64,000 nucleotides of DNA from a bacterium (GCA_029565685.1 JAKQNR010000009.1:124001-188000), one strand, 5' to 3'; numbered from the stretch's first letter, positions 1-9,854 are shown. Numbers and translations: made by a program. The notes: generated from the letters alone by a model not told the origin.

Positions 1-992
1 TTCTCCCGCTTGCGCAGGGGCTGCCAGTCGATGAATCGCGAGAAGACATACGGCAACAGAATGCGATCTGTCAGCAGATAGGCGATCATCAAATAAAAAG
101 CGCCGATGATCAGATCGATAATATAATGCTGATTCAGATAAACGGCGGAGAACCAGACGCCGAGCGGATAAATGGCCAGCAGCCCAGGGTACCTGCGGAA
201 TTTTTTATAAGTGAAAAAGGCCACAGCAATAGGGTAGGCGCCGTGCAGAGACGGAATGGCGGCAAAATGGTTGGGATTGAATCCGCCCCATAGGGTCTGA
301 AAAAAATGCAGGCCGATCATCCGGTCCACATCCAGCAATGTGCCGGCGCCCAGTCCCCAGTGCGCAATCTGTTCCGGCTGTGCGAAACCATAGCTGTAAA
401 CATACCACGGCGGCGCCGCAGGATAGAGAATAAACGTCGCCAGGGCGGAGAAATTGAGCAGCGTGATGGTCCAAACAAAGCGATAGAACATTTTGCGGTC
501 GTCCATGGTGTGCCAGAAAACCCAGCCCAGGAGCAGGGGCAGTCCGAAATGCATGGTGTAGAACAAACCGCCGGAGGCATCGAGCAGTCCTTTGACCCAG
601 CTGCCGCGCAGAATGATCTGCCAGTTCTGTGCGAAAAAATTGGGCAGCTGGCCGTCGAAGAAACGGCCGAACAAGGCCATCTCGGTTTCATAGGGCCATA
701 GAATGTTGATGGCCCCGCGCAGGTTGTCGGCCACGCCGCGCATCATGTCATAACAGATCCAGAACAGGATCCACGGCGTCCAGTCGACGATAAAATATTT
801 CACCCGACCGCGGCCCAGAGACAGCGCCAGCAGCAGCAGCGCAATGAACACATGGTCCGGACGCACGCGAATGAACTGGTTGACGAGAACCAGATAAAGG
901 ATGACGCCGATCAAGACATAGCCGCGCCATTGCTGTGAACGCAGGCGCTGCAAAAACTGCTGCCAACGGGTGGGTTGGTCGGGAATAGCCAT
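1..992 (-). CDS. PAP2-family membrane phosphotransferase, Aur1/inositol phosphorylceramide synthase-like (3' end cut by window edge)
   Basis: About 330 codons read leftward from an ATG at 992 (protein begins MAIPDQPTRW) and are still open at base 1, so the C-terminus is missing. Several hydrophobic helices are interrupted by two acid-phosphatase-type motifs: IPSLHGAYP and, further on, NQHYIIDLI. This spacing and the S-L-H-G form are typical of the PAP2_3/Aur1 group, which transfers phospho-headgroups between lipids at the membrane. The substrate cannot be read from sequence; inositol or ceramide transfer is only the family's best known activity. It follows an outer-membrane barrel gene on the same strand after about 150 bp without a gene, and may be transcribed separately. 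Confidence 0.8.
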   Translation of the reverse strand, partial: MAIPDQPTRWQQFLQRLRSQQWRGYVLIGVILYLVLVNQFIRVRPDHVFIALLLLALSLGRGRVKYFIVDWTPWILFWICYDMMRGVADNLRGAINILWPYETEMALFGRFFDGQLPNFFAQNWQIILRGSWVKGLLDASGGLFYTMHFGLPLLLGWVFWHTMDDRKMFYRFVWTITLLNFSALATFILYPAAPPWYVYSYGFAQPEQIAHWGLGAGTLLDVDRMIGLHFFQTLWGGFNPNHFAAIPSLHGAYPIAVAFFTYKKFRRYPGLLAIYPLGVWFSAVYLNQHYIIDLIIGAFYLMIAYLLTDRILLPYVFSRFIDWQPLRKRE

Positions 993-1144
993 AGTGAAGA
1001 TTCCTGCTTCTTTTTTGGTTAATAAATCCGCCGGAGCGTTCATGTTGCTGGTTCACAATCCGAGACGAACCGCTTGACGCATTACTGAAACAATCCACTC
1101 GTGTCACACCTGTGCAGGCGGAACGCACTTGAACGACAGACTCG

Positions 1145-2194
1145 CTAAAACCGCCATTCCAGCAGAGCCTGCAGCAGGCGCTTGCGATAATAGAGATCCG
1201 CCCACGGCGATTCGTTCTGATACCAGGCGATGCGCCCCACCACCGCGAGCCGTTCATATAGATTGCGCGAAACGTCCAGAGCCACCAGGTTGTTTTCCTC
1301 CTGCTCAGTGTCCAGCTGCACAGGCAGAAAAGGCCGTATAGCATCGGAATACGTTTTCTTCTGCCAAGAGAAATAACCGCGGAAAAACCACTCCCGCCAT
1401 CCTTGGACAAACAGCGCGGTCAGCACATGGCGCCGGTAATCGTAGCCATAGCTGTTGGAATGATTGCTCTCAAACTTGTATTGACAGGTCATCAACAAAC
1501 TGCGCCAAACCCATTCGCTGTGCAGGCCTGCGGCCACCTGTTCGTCCTCCTGCCGGTCAGGCTGGAGGAAAAGATAGGAACCACTCGACGCATAGCCATA
1601 GGAGGCGCGCTGAAAAACGTTACGCTGCCAGGCGATCGACGGCGACAATGTCCATCCAGAGATGATCCGACGATACAGCTGCAGGGTAAGACCGGGACCG
1701 GCGTAGTCAAAATAATCCGAGTTCGCATAATCCAGCGCCTCCTGCCGTAAACCGAGCTCGAGCCAGGTGGCTGTGTCCATCCGATAGCGCAGAAAGGGCT
1801 GCAGGAATCCACAGATCAGATCCTGCTCGGTTTCGAGGAAAAACTTGAATCGGCTCCAAAGCTGGGCGCCCAGCTCTACCCTGGCGCTCACGGGCCGGGA
1901 GAACGCGGCGCCGATCTCATGGGTCAATTTGTTCTCAGAGGAAAAATCCGGGTAGACCTGAGCGCCGGCTCGATAGGAAAACGACAAACTGCGGCGGCGC
2001 ACCTGAAGGTCGTACAGCAGCCGCAGGTTCTCCGCCTGGACTGCACCCTCCACGCTTTCGGCGATGTTGGAATCCTGCTCGTAACCCAGTTGAACGCGGT
2101 GGGCCAAGCGCCAATTCGCCTGACCGGAGAGCGGGCCGGAAATCGCGCATAAAAGCAGCAATGATAGGGCGATTGACTTGACCGGATTCATCAT
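1145..2194 (-). CDS. outer-membrane beta-barrel protein, unknown function
   Basis: 349 residues with an N-terminal signal peptide (SIALSLLLLCAISGPLSGQA, cleavage probably after SGQA). The rest is alternating polar and aromatic strands (for example LSFSYRAGAQVYPDF and WLELGLRQEALDY), and the last residues are LLEWRF. A terminal Phe is the usual BAM-recognised ending of outer-membrane barrels. No named family is recognised. Two adjacent ATGs at 2194 and 2191 overlap the stop of the preceding coiled-coil gene, so the two are translationally coupled, and both lie downstream of the two-component genes. A role as an envelope channel or structural barrel under that system is inference. Confidence 0.7.
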   Translation of the reverse strand: MMNPVKSIALSLLLLCAISGPLSGQANWRLAHRVQLGYEQDSNIAESVEGAVQAENLRLLYDLQVRRRSLSFSYRAGAQVYPDFSSENKLTHEIGAAFSRPVSARVELGAQLWSRFKFFLETEQDLICGFLQPFLRYRMDTATWLELGLRQEALDYANSDYFDYAGPGLTLQLYRRIISGWTLSPSIAWQRNVFQRASYGYASSGSYLFLQPDRQEDEQVAAGLHSEWVWRSLLMTCQYKFESNHSNSYGYDYRRHVLTALFVQGWREWFFRGYFSWQKKTYSDAIRPFLPVQLDTEQEENNLVALDVSRNLYERLAVVGRIAWYQNESPWADLYYRKRLLQALLEWRF

Positions 2195-3195
2195 TGTGGC
2201 TGCTTGATTAGTGTGGAACGCAGCTGCTGCGCCTGCTGATCGAACTCTTGCGCCAGAACCGCCAGGCTGTCGGCTTGACGTTTTAATCTCTGTTCCTCCC
2301 CTTCCAGCAGCTCCTGGTAGCCGTCCAGGCTGTACGCCGGCAGGTTGCGAAAATCATAATTGAGGAGCAGTTCAGCCGGCGGTTGCAGACTATAGGCGGT
2401 GGATGGGTAATGGCCTGCTTTGTTGCCACCCAAGGTTTCCAGGTCGCGGCCTGGTTGCACGGCATCGACCGGTGAGCCGGCGCGCGCAGTCTCATCCCGG
2501 GAGTCGAACACGCGCATATCGCTGACCAGGTCGGCCATGCGGCCGCGCAGAGCAATCTCTTTCTGCACCTGGCGGACGCGGTCACCCACGCGGCCGGCCT
2601 GGCTGCGCAGTTGGTCCGACCGGTCGCGCAGATAATCGGCTTTTCGTTCAATGTCCTCCGGCAGATCGTCGCTCTCCACCAGCAGCGGAGAAGGGTCGGG
2701 ATTGATCTCCAACGTTGCCAGGCTCTGCAGGCTGAGACGTTTTGCCTGCCACAGGGCCATTTGCTCCAGCAGGCGTTTCTGTTCGCCGGGCGGGCCTGCG
2801 GCTGACTTTTTCAACTCCAGGCTGATGGAATCCAGGGCAGCGGTATAGAGGCTGTCCAGGCGGCGGCTGAGAACATCTTGCAGCCGCCTGGTCTGTTTGC
2901 GGCTGGCCGCGGTTTGCTCCAGACGGGCGGCGATCTGTTGCGCGTCTGCCAACCAGGCGGTCAGACGGCGGCGTTCGAAAAAGGTTAATGAGGATTGCGC
3001 TTTAAGCGGCGTGATCAGCCGGCTGAGCGAATCGGATTGCGCCTGCAATCGTTGCCACGCTGACTCGATCTCTTGATTGCGCTGCTGTTGTTGCGCGAGC
3101 GCCTGTTCCATACGATCGATGACCACCGATTGCGCCGGCGCCGTGACAGCGCACCCTAGCAGGAAAGGGAGCGCACATTTCAGCCAAAAGGTCAT
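2191..3195 (-). CDS. secreted coiled-coil protein, unknown function
   Basis: 334 residues. The N-terminus WLKCALPFLLGCAVTAPAQS is a signal peptide. Nearly all the remainder is long, Gln/Arg/Leu-rich helix (AQQQQRNQEIESAWQRLQAQ, and a C-terminal RLKRQADSLAVLAQEFDQQA segment), as expected for a periplasmic coiled coil. I recognise no catalytic motif. It begins directly after the stop of the response regulator gene and ends overlapping the start of the outer-membrane barrel gene, so it sits inside a tight operon of regulator, periplasmic and outer-membrane components. It could act as a periplasmic spacer or adaptor for the barrel; this is inference from order only. Confidence 0.65.
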   Translation of the reverse strand: MTFWLKCALPFLLGCAVTAPAQSVVIDRMEQALAQQQQRNQEIESAWQRLQAQSDSLSRLITPLKAQSSLTFFERRRLTAWLADAQQIAARLEQTAASRKQTRRLQDVLSRRLDSLYTAALDSISLELKKSAAGPPGEQKRLLEQMALWQAKRLSLQSLATLEINPDPSPLLVESDDLPEDIERKADYLRDRSDQLRSQAGRVGDRVRQVQKEIALRGRMADLVSDMRVFDSRDETARAGSPVDAVQPGRDLETLGGNKAGHYPSTAYSLQPPAELLLNYDFRNLPAYSLDGYQELLEGEEQRLKRQADSLAVLAQEFDQQAQQLRSTLIKQPQ

Positions 3196-4551
3196 TTACG
3201 ACAGTCCGTATTTTTCCATCTTGTAATAGAGTGTGCTGGTCTTGATGCCCAGCAACCGCGCTGCTTCAGTTTTTACGCCGTTTGCCCGACGCAGCGCTTT
3301 TTCAATCTCTTGTTTCTCCACCCGGGCAAGGAGATCGTCCAGCGGCGCTTTCGGTTCCGCGCGGTCAAAGACGGCCGGCACCGGCAGGTCGCCGGCTGAG
3401 ATGAGATCCGTTTCAGCCATCACCGCCGCGCGTTCGAGCACGTTTTCCAGTTCGCGCACATTGCCCGGCCAGGCGTAGTTGCACAGTGCGGCCATGGCGC
3501 TGTCCTGCAATTTTAAATCCGGCCGGCCCAATTGACGGCCGATGCGTCGCAGGAAATGGGCGCTGAGCAACGGAATGTCCTCGCGGCGATCACGCAACGG
3601 CGGCAGAAAAATGGGTATGATATGCAGACGGTAATAAAGGTCTTCACGAAACCGGCCTTGCTGGACCAGCTTTTCCAGATCACGATGCGTAGCGGCGATG
3701 ACGCGGACGTTCACGGTCAGCGTCTCCTCCCCGCCCACCCTTTCGAACTCGCGCTCCTGCAGCACGCGCAGCAATTTGATCTGCGTGGAGGCGGAGATGT
3801 CGCCGATCTCGTCAAGAAAGATAGAGCCATCGTGCGCCAGCTCGAACCGGCCGCGCTTGCGCTTCAGTGCGCCGGTGAACGCCCCCTTTTCATGACCGAA
3901 CAGCTCGGACTCGAGCACCCCTTCCGCCAGCGCGCCGCAATGCACGCGGATGAACGCGTGCGTTCTGCGGTCTGATGCCGCGTGAATGGCGCGCGCCACC
4001 ACCTCCTTGCCGACGCCGCTTTCGCCGTAGAGGATGACCGAGGAATCGGTGCGCGCCACCTTGGCAAGGGTGCGATAGAGCTCGCGCATGCATTCGCTTT
4101 CACCGATGATTTCCGCGAACAGCTGGTCGACGCCACCCTCTTGCGCCGGGCGGTCGGCCGCGCCCGCCGGCTGTTCCATCCGCCGGTCGCCGAGGATCTT
4201 TTGCACCATCTTTTGAATGCGCAAGCGGAACTCTTCTTGAGAAAAAGGTTTGGTGATAAAATCCGCGGCGCCGTAATGCATCGCCTGCACCGCCAGATCG
4301 ATGGTGCCGTAGGCGGTGATGACCAGCACTTCAGTGGCCGGACACCGCGCTTTGATCTCCTGCAGCACCTGCAGGCCGTTCATGCCGGGCAAACGGTAAT
4401 CGGTCACCACCAGATCGAACGGTTGCTCCGACAGCGCGGCCAGAGCGGATTCGCCGTCCGCAGCCTGAACCACGCTGATCGGCAACTTGGTAAGGATCTG
4501 CGCCATGGCTTCGCGCATGGTTTCGTTGTCATCGACGATCAGGGCTTGCAT
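3196..4551 (-). CDS. sigma-54-dependent response regulator (NtrC/AtoC type)
   Basis: 451 residues in three parts. The receiver domain (about 1-115) has the acidic pair D7-D8, phospho-acceptor D51 (LVVTDYRLPG) and K101 (FITKPF). The AAA+ domain (about 150-380) has Walker A GESGVGKE (176-183), the sigma-54 contact loop GAFTGA (223-228) and Walker B FLDEIG (245-250). A Fis-type helix-turn-helix lies at the C-terminus (EAARLLGIKTSTLYYKMEKYG). When phosphorylated such proteins remodel sigma-54 RNA polymerase at -24/-12 promoters. The gene starts 13 bp after the stop of the histidine kinase gene, its obvious partner. Sigma-54-type promoters occur elsewhere in the window (28.24 kb and 26.9 kb), but a link to this regulator is inference. 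Confidence 0.95.
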   Translation of the reverse strand: MQALIVDDNETMREAMAQILTKLPISVVQAADGESALAALSEQPFDLVVTDYRLPGMNGLQVLQEIKARCPATEVLVITAYGTIDLAVQAMHYGAADFITKPFSQEEFRLRIQKMVQKILGDRRMEQPAGAADRPAQEGGVDQLFAEIIGESECMRELYRTLAKVARTDSSVILYGESGVGKEVVARAIHAASDRRTHAFIRVHCGALAEGVLESELFGHEKGAFTGALKRKRGRFELAHDGSIFLDEIGDISASTQIKLLRVLQEREFERVGGEETLTVNVRVIAATHRDLEKLVQQGRFREDLYYRLHIIPIFLPPLRDRREDIPLLSAHFLRRIGRQLGRPDLKLQDSAMAALCNYAWPGNVRELENVLERAAVMAETDLISAGDLPVPAVFDRAEPKAPLDDLLARVEKQEIEKALRRANGVKTEAARLLGIKTSTLYYKMEKYGLS

Positions 4552-4564
4552 AGGAGTTATGCTC

Positions 4565-5968
4565 TCATTCCTTTTTGCCCGCTGACGGCAGCGTCAGCTC
4601 AAAGCGCGAACCGCCGACGTTGCTGTCCAGCAGACGGACCGCGCCGTTGTTGGCGCCGGCGAGGTTTTTGACCATCACCAGCCCCAGCCCCAGCCCTTTT
4701 TCTCTGTTGCTGAAAAAAGGCTGGAAAATTTTTTCCCACTGTTCCGCCGGAATGCCGCGGCCGTTGTCCGACACCTCGAGGGTGCAGACGCCGGCTCCCT
4801 GGGCGATGCGCAATTCGACTCGGCCGTCCTGCCGGTCGATGGATTGCACTGCATTGAGCAGCAGATTGATCAGCATTTGACGCAAGTGCTGCGGGTCCGC
4901 CCACACCCGGCCGTCGCCGTTGCGAACCACTTGCACCTGTTTGGCGCTGATCTCGTTCTGCAGCAGATCAAGAGCCTCCTGCCAGCAGTCGGAGACACGG
5001 CAGGATTGCGGCCGGCTGGTGATGGGCCGGGCATAGTCCAAAAAATTCTCCACCAGCGTCTGCAAGTTGCGGCTCTCTTTTAGAATCCGTCCTGCGCGCT
5101 GACGCGAGTCGGGATCCGCCGCTTCATCGCGGATCAGACCGGCGAACAGCTCGATGCCGCCGATGGGATTGCGCAGCTCGTGGGCTACGCCGGCCATCAT
5201 GGCTTTCTGCTGCTCCACCCGCTGCAGATTGTTTTTGCGCATCTCCTCCATGGTGCGGGCCAAAAAAGCGATTTCATCGTCACCGGAAACCGCAATGGAT
5301 TCCCGCCACTCGCCGCGGCTCAGCCTCTCAGCCGACCGCCGCAGCTGTTGCAATGGTCGCGTCAGCCGCTGTGAGGTGAACCACGACAGGCCGATGGCCA
5401 ACAGCAACGAGAAGGCGCCGATCTGCAGCAATGTAGCCTGCATATCGCGCACCCGGTTCAGCGAGGCGGCACTGCCCTCCACCGCCACCACGCCGATGAC
5501 CGCGCCGTCTGCCAGCAGAGGCGCATAGGCGGATTTGTATAACAAACCATCGTGGCCGGTGAACAGCGGCGACTGGCTGTTGTGACTGCCCAAAGTGGCT
5601 GCAATCTCGAGCCGGTCGAATTCAAAACGGGCATAGGGCTCGGCGATCGCCGCGCGGTTTTGGCTGTCCAGCCAGATACGGCCTGAAGGGTCAAACAGGA
5701 CAATCCGGCTCAGCTGTCCGGCGTGCGCCAGGCCGGCAAGATGGGACTGCAGCCGCTTGTGAACGCGACCGCCCTCGTCGCCCGGACTCAGCAGACTGAC
5801 GAGCGCCCCATCGGTCTGGCCGGCGATCACGGCGGCCAGAGACTCGAGCCGACTGCCCAGTTCTTTCTCCAGGGTGGTGCGCAACTTGTGCTGAAGATAG
5901 AGGCCGGAGACCAGCAACACCAAAAGTATCTGTAGAACGAAAAGCCACAGAAGCCGTTTACGGATCAT
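4565..5968 (-). CDS. membrane sensor histidine kinase
   Basis: 467 residues from the ATG at 5968 (MIRKRLLWLF), chosen because the first membrane helix begins there. A GTG at 6037 would add 23 residues. Order: TM1 (about 6-25), extracytoplasmic sensor region (about 26-178), TM2 (about 180-198), HAMP-like linker (about 200-250), and dimerisation/phospho-acceptor helix with H263 in GVAHELRNPIGG. The ATP-binding domain has N-box LLLNAVQ, G1 DNGRGIP and G2 GLGLGL. It is the first gene of a leftward operon with the sigma-54 response regulator 13 bp downstream. The signal sensed is not readable. Its upstream region is the six-copy repeat array rather than an evident promoter. Confidence 0.92.
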   Translation of the reverse strand: MIRKRLLWLFVLQILLVLLVSGLYLQHKLRTTLEKELGSRLESLAAVIAGQTDGALVSLLSPGDEGGRVHKRLQSHLAGLAHAGQLSRIVLFDPSGRIWLDSQNRAAIAEPYARFEFDRLEIAATLGSHNSQSPLFTGHDGLLYKSAYAPLLADGAVIGVVAVEGSAASLNRVRDMQATLLQIGAFSLLLAIGLSWFTSQRLTRPLQQLRRSAERLSRGEWRESIAVSGDDEIAFLARTMEEMRKNNLQRVEQQKAMMAGVAHELRNPIGGIELFAGLIRDEAADPDSRQRAGRILKESRNLQTLVENFLDYARPITSRPQSCRVSDCWQEALDLLQNEISAKQVQVVRNGDGRVWADPQHLRQMLINLLLNAVQSIDRQDGRVELRIAQGAGVCTLEVSDNGRGIPAEQWEKIFQPFFSNREKGLGLGLVMVKNLAGANNGAVRLLDSNVGGSRFELTLPSAGKKE

Positions 5969-6075
5969 CTGCCTGACCAGGTTAATCGAGCCTTTCAAAA
6001 AGGCCGAATCATGTTCTAAAAAAATGCGAACGTACACTTTTGACTGCAGGCGTGTGTGAACCGGATGGGACCTTA

Positions 6076-6467
6076 CACACCCCCTGTCCCCCTCTCAAGA
6101 GGGGGAACTGCACACGCTAGGTTCTTAAACAGGGCTGTTTTTTTCGTCACCCCCGGTCCCCCTCTCAAGAGGCGGGACTGCACTCGCTAGGTTCTTAAAC
6201 AGGGCTGATTTTTTGTCACCCCCTGTCCCCCTCTCAAGAGGGGGAATTGCACACGCTAGGTTCTTAAACAGGGCTGATTTTTTGTCACCCTCTGTCCCCC
6301 TCTCAAGAGGGGGGACTGCACACGCTAGCTTCTTAAACAGGGCTGCTTTTTTCGTCACCCCCGGTCCCCCTCTCAAGAGGGGGAACTGCACACGCTAGCT
6401 TCTTAAACAGGGCTTATTTTTTCGTCACCCCCTGTCCCCCTCTCAAGAGGGGGAACTGCACACGCTA
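6076..6467. repeat. six tandem copies of a 69/70-bp unit with an internal palindrome
   Basis: The core CCCCCTCTCAAGAGGGGG recurs with its TCTCAAGA centre near 6095, 6165, 6234, 6303, 6373 and 6443, giving spacings of 70, 69, 69, 70 and 70 bp. Each unit also carries an ACTGCACACGCTAG segment, TTCTTAAACAGGGCT and a T-run before GTCACCCC. Copies differ by point changes: copy 2 has GGCGGG, copy 4 GGGGGG, and the later copies GCTAGCTTC. There are no unique spacers. The block lies between the histidine kinase start and the bshA end, both read leftward. The remaining bases to 6616 contain nothing I recognise. Confidence 0.9.
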
Positions 6468-6616
6468 TATATTCCATCCTATCTTTATTATCCTATTCAT
6501 GAGGACACCGCCAATCATTAAACACAACAAATAACATACCACCGTTCATCGCCTTTTTCCGCTTGGAGCGCGGCCGGCGCTGCTGTAAAAAAGAGGTTTC
6601 TTTCAATTTTTCGATA

Positions 6617-7750
6617 TCAGGCCTCAGTTTTTTGATGCAGGGTCCGCTCATATAGCCGCTCATACTGCGGCACGATCCGATGCATATCGAATTGAGTCAC
6701 GGCTTTTTCACGCGCTCGGTTTCTAAATTCAGCCATGCGCTGCGGATCCCGCAGCAGCGACACCGCCGCTTGCGCCATGGCCTCCACATCGCCCATGGCC
6801 AGCAGATATCCATCCACGCCGTGGCTGATCACCTCAGGCAAACCGCCGACGTTGGAGGCGATGACCGGCGTTCTGCAGCTCATGGCCTCCAGGGCGGCCA
6901 GGCCGAAACTCTCTTCGCTGCTGGGCAGCAGAAACAGGTCGACACAGCCAAGAAGATTTTCGATATAGTCCTGCGTGCCCAGGAAGATGACGTGATCATG
7001 CACCCCCAGTTTGACAGCCCATTCGTGCGATTCCTGGCGATCCGGCCCCTCACCGGCCAGCAGCAGCCGCGCATCCACCTGCTGACGCACATGGGCAAGA
7101 ATTTTCACCGTATCGGACAACCGTTTCACCGGACGAAAGTTGGAGGTGTGCATGAGCAGTTTTTCACCGTTGGGCGCGAAAAAATCACGCCGACAATTCT
7201 GCGTGCATCCGGAAAATCTTTCCGTATCGACAAAATTATGGATCACCTGAATCTCTTTACGGATGTGAAATTCCTCTAGAGTGCGCTGCGCCAGGTAATG
7301 GGATACCGCGGTGACAGCATCTGATTGTAATATGCCAAAGCGCACCGCCTCATAAAAGGAGGCGTCCTTGCCCACCAGCGTGATGTCGGTTCCATGCAGC
7401 GTAGTGACGATTCGAGGTCCCTGGCCGGACATCATCTGCCGCGCTAGATAGGCGCTGATGGCATGAGGAATGGCGTAATGGGCATGGATGACATCCAGCT
7501 GGTACTCCTTCGTCACCTCCAAGATCTTGGTGGCCAGGGACAGATCATAGGGCGGAAATTTAAACAGTGGATAGGCGGACACATCCACTTCATGATAGAA
7601 CACGTTCTGCTGAAATCCGCGCAGACGAAAGGGAGCGCTATAGCTGATGAAATGCACCTGATGGCCGCGCTGAGCAAGGCAAACGCCCAACTCGGTGGCC
7701 AGCACGCCGCTGCCGCCATGGGTTGGATAGCAGATGATAGCGATTTTCAT
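6617..7750 (-). CDS. bshA: N-acetyl-alpha-D-glucosaminyl L-malate synthase
   Basis: 377-residue GT-B (GT4) glycosyltransferase that joins UDP-GlcNAc to L-malate, the first step of bacillithiol synthesis in the cytoplasm. BshA hallmarks are visible: start [20 protein letters not shown], then [41 protein letters not shown] and HNFVDTERF. The C-terminal nucleotide-binding half has [19 protein letters not shown]. Length fits the family. No bshB or bshC is visible in this window, so the rest of the pathway must lie elsewhere. The gene is transcribed away from lepA across a roughly 307-bp divergent region. Confidence 0.93.
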   Translation of the reverse strand: MKIAIICYPTHGGSGVLATELGVCLAQRGHQVHFISYSAPFRLRGFQQNVFYHEVDVSAYPLFKFPPYDLSLATKILEVTKEYQLDVIHAHYAIPHAISAYLARQMMSGQGPRIVTTLHGTDITLVGKDASFYEAVRFGILQSDAVTAVSHYLAQRTLEEFHIRKEIQVIHNFVDTERFSGCTQNCRRDFFAPNGEKLLMHTSNFRPVKRLSDTVKILAHVRQQVDARLLLAGEGPDRQESHEWAVKLGVHDHVIFLGTQDYIENLLGCVDLFLLPSSEESFGLAALEAMSCRTPVIASNVGGLPEVISHGVDGYLLAMGDVEAMAQAAVSLLRDPQRMAEFRNRAREKAVTQFDMHRIVPQYERLYERTLHQKTEA

Positions 7751-7899
7751 GTTTGTTTTCCTGTTTCGTCAAAACGGACCGGTCCAGCGCCGTAAATCGA
7801 AAAAAATAACAGCCAGGTTGGAGCGGAAAGCGTGTTCATTCACAGGGCAATATATTGATTTTTCGGCGATGAATCAACCAAAACTACGAAGACCGGCAT

Positions 7900-7919
7900 G
7901 CACGGCTTGGAAGCCGTGC
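7900..7919. repeat. short perfect inverted repeat
   Basis: GCACGGCTT (7900-7908) and AAGCCGTGC (7911-7919) pair perfectly across two bases. It lies in the roughly 307-bp divergent region between bshA and lepA, about 40 bp before the predicted lepA promoter. No T-run follows on either strand, so a terminator is unlikely. It may be an operator or a stray palindromic repeat. Apart from this and the promoter, I see nothing else in the interval. Confidence 0.5.
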
Positions 7920-7954
7920 GGCGCTGCAGACCGGGCTCGATCACACCTTTTTTA

Positions 7955-7983
7955 TTGAAAAATTGAAAAATAATCACTAATAT
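7955..7983 (+). promoter_or_regulatory. predicted sigma-70-type promoter for lepA
   Basis: TTGAAA (7955-7960) and TAATAT (7978-7983) are separated by exactly 17 bp in an AT-rich tract. Predicted transcription start is near 7990, giving a leader of about 68 bases before the lepA ATG. The match is by eye to the general housekeeping consensus; FCB-group promoters can differ. Confidence 0.45.
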
Positions 7984-8057
7984 ATTGTTTAACTTATTTT
8001 TGCTCAAATTAAAAATTCAGAAGAACAGCTGATCACGGCGGATCGTCACCATTCATC

Positions 8058-9854
8058 ATGGCCAAAAATACCATAAGAAATTTCTGCATCATCGCCCACA
8101 TCGATCACGGCAAATCCACGCTGGCCGACCGGCTGCTGGAAGCCACCGGCGCCGTCACCCGTTTTGAGATGAAAGATCAGGTGCTGGACAGCATGGATCT
8201 GGAGCGTGAGCGGGGCATCACCATCAAGATGCACCCCATCACCATGGAATATAAAGCCCGTGACGGCGTGACCTATCTGCTCAACCTCATTGACACACCG
8301 GGCCACGTGGATTTCACTTACGAGGTATCACGCAGCCTGGCCGCCTGCGAGGGCGCATTGTTGGTCGTTGATGCCTCCCAGGGCATTGAAGCGCAGACCG
8401 TCTCCAACCTTTACCTGGCCATCGACAACAATCTCGAGATCATTCCGATCATCAACAAGATCGATCTGCCGAACATCGACGTGGACGCCATCAAGCATCA
8501 GATCATCGACCTGCTGGGCTGCAAAGAGCAGGAGATTCTGTTGGCCAGCGCGAAAGCGGGCACGGGCATCGAAGAGGTGCTTGAGGCGGTGGTGCAGCGC
8601 ATTCCGCCGCCGCACGGCGAGGTGGATGCGCCGACGCGCGCCCTGATCTTTGATTCGGTGTTCAACTCATACCGTGGCGCCGTGGCCCATGTACGCGTGA
8701 TGCAAGGCAGGCTCTACCCCGACCAGATGATTAAATTTCATTCCACCGGCCGCACCTTTCAGGTTCAGGAGGTGGGCATTCTGCGGCTCAAACAGATCAA
8801 AAAGGACCGTCTCGAAGCCGGCGAGACCGGCTATCTCATCTCCGGCGTCAAAGAGGTGCGCGACACCAAGGTGGGCGACACCATCATCGACGCCGCCTTT
8901 CCCGACACCGAGCCGCTGCCCGGCTATCGCGATATCAAGCCCATGGTGTTCAGCGGCCTGTTCCCTTCGGTGGCGGAGAACTATGAGGATCTGCGTTCGG
9001 CGCTGGAAAAGCTGAAACTGAACGACTCTTCATTGTTCTACGAACCCGAGACCTCCCTGGCGCTGGGTTTCGGCTTTCGCTGCGGCTTTCTCGGGCTGTT
9101 GCACATGGAGATCGTGCAGGAGCGGCTGGAACGCGAATACAACCTCGACCTAGTCAGCACGGTGCCCAACGTGGAATACCATGTGTTCACCACGCGCGGC
9201 GAAATGTTGGTGATGGATAATCCCGCGAACCTGCCCCCGGCCAACGACATCGACCACGTGGAAGAACCCTACATCCGCTCCAGCATCCTCACGCCGTCAG
9301 AGTATATCGGCGCCATCATGTCCATCTCGCGTGAACGGCGCGGCATCTACATCAACACCGAATACATCGACAGTCAGCGCGTGAACATGCATTATGAATT
9401 TCCCCTGGCGGAAGTGATCTTTGATTTTTATGACAAACTGAAATCGGTCACCCGCGGCTATGCCTCCTTTGATTACGAATTCCTCGGCTTTCGCGAGGGC
9501 CCGGTGGTCAAGCTCGACATCCTGCTCAACGGAGAGGCGGTCGACGCCCTGTCTGTGATCGTCCATCGCGACAAGGCCTACGAGTGGGGCCGTCGCGTAT
9601 GCGAAAAGCTGCGCGATCTCATCCCCCGTCAGCAGTACGAAGTGGCCATTCAGGCGGCGGTGGGCGGCAAGGTGATCGCCCGGGAGACCGTCCGGCCGTT
9701 GCGTAAAAACGTCACCGCCAAATGCTACGGCGGCGACATCACCCGCAAACGCAAGCTGCTGGAGAAACAAAAAGAGGGCAAAAAGCGAATGAAGCAACTG
9801 GGCCATGTAGAGATTCCCCAGGAGGCTTTCCTGGCGGTGCTCAAAGCCGATTGA
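8058..9854 (+). CDS. lepA: elongation factor 4 (LepA), ribosome back-translocating GTPase
   Basis: 598 residues, the normal length for LepA. The GTPase domain starts at once: [20 protein letters not shown] (P-loop), RERGITIK (switch I), DTPGHVDF (G3) and NKIDLP (G4). EF-G-like domains II and III/V follow, then the LepA-specific C-terminal domain ([20 protein letters not shown]). It acts on ribosomes in the cytoplasm during translation under stress. It is followed by an ABC exporter pair and the signal peptidase gene lepB, echoing the lepA-lepB pairing of many bacteria but with two genes inserted. Confidence 0.98.
   Translation: MAKNTIRNFCIIAHIDHGKSTLADRLLEATGAVTRFEMKDQVLDSMDLERERGITIKMHPITMEYKARDGVTYLLNLIDTPGHVDFTYEVSRSLAACEGALLVVDASQGIEAQTVSNLYLAIDNNLEIIPIINKIDLPNIDVDAIKHQIIDLLGCKEQEILLASAKAGTGIEEVLEAVVQRIPPPHGEVDAPTRALIFDSVFNSYRGAVAHVRVMQGRLYPDQMIKFHSTGRTFQVQEVGILRLKQIKKDRLEAGETGYLISGVKEVRDTKVGDTIIDAAFPDTEPLPGYRDIKPMVFSGLFPSVAENYEDLRSALEKLKLNDSSLFYEPETSLALGFGFRCGFLGLLHMEIVQERLEREYNLDLVSTVPNVEYHVFTTRGEMLVMDNPANLPPANDIDHVEEPYIRSSILTPSEYIGAIMSISRERRGIYINTEYIDSQRVNMHYEFPLAEVIFDFYDKLKSVTRGYASFDYEFLGFREGPVVKLDILLNGEAVDALSVIVHRDKAYEWGRRVCEKLRDLIPRQQYEVAIQAAVGGKVIARETVRPLRKNVTAKCYGGDITRKRKLLEKQKEGKKRMKQLGHVEIPQEAFLAVLKAD

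Noticed and set aside
306..701. Plus-strand open frame over the left-edge gene
   Set aside because: It is antisense to the PAP2-like gene, whose motifs and hydrophobic helices are clear in the minus frame.
6076..6467. The six-unit array as a CRISPR
   Set aside because: The whole 69/70-bp unit is repeated with no unique spacers and no cas genes nearby. The short open frames across it come from the repeat itself.
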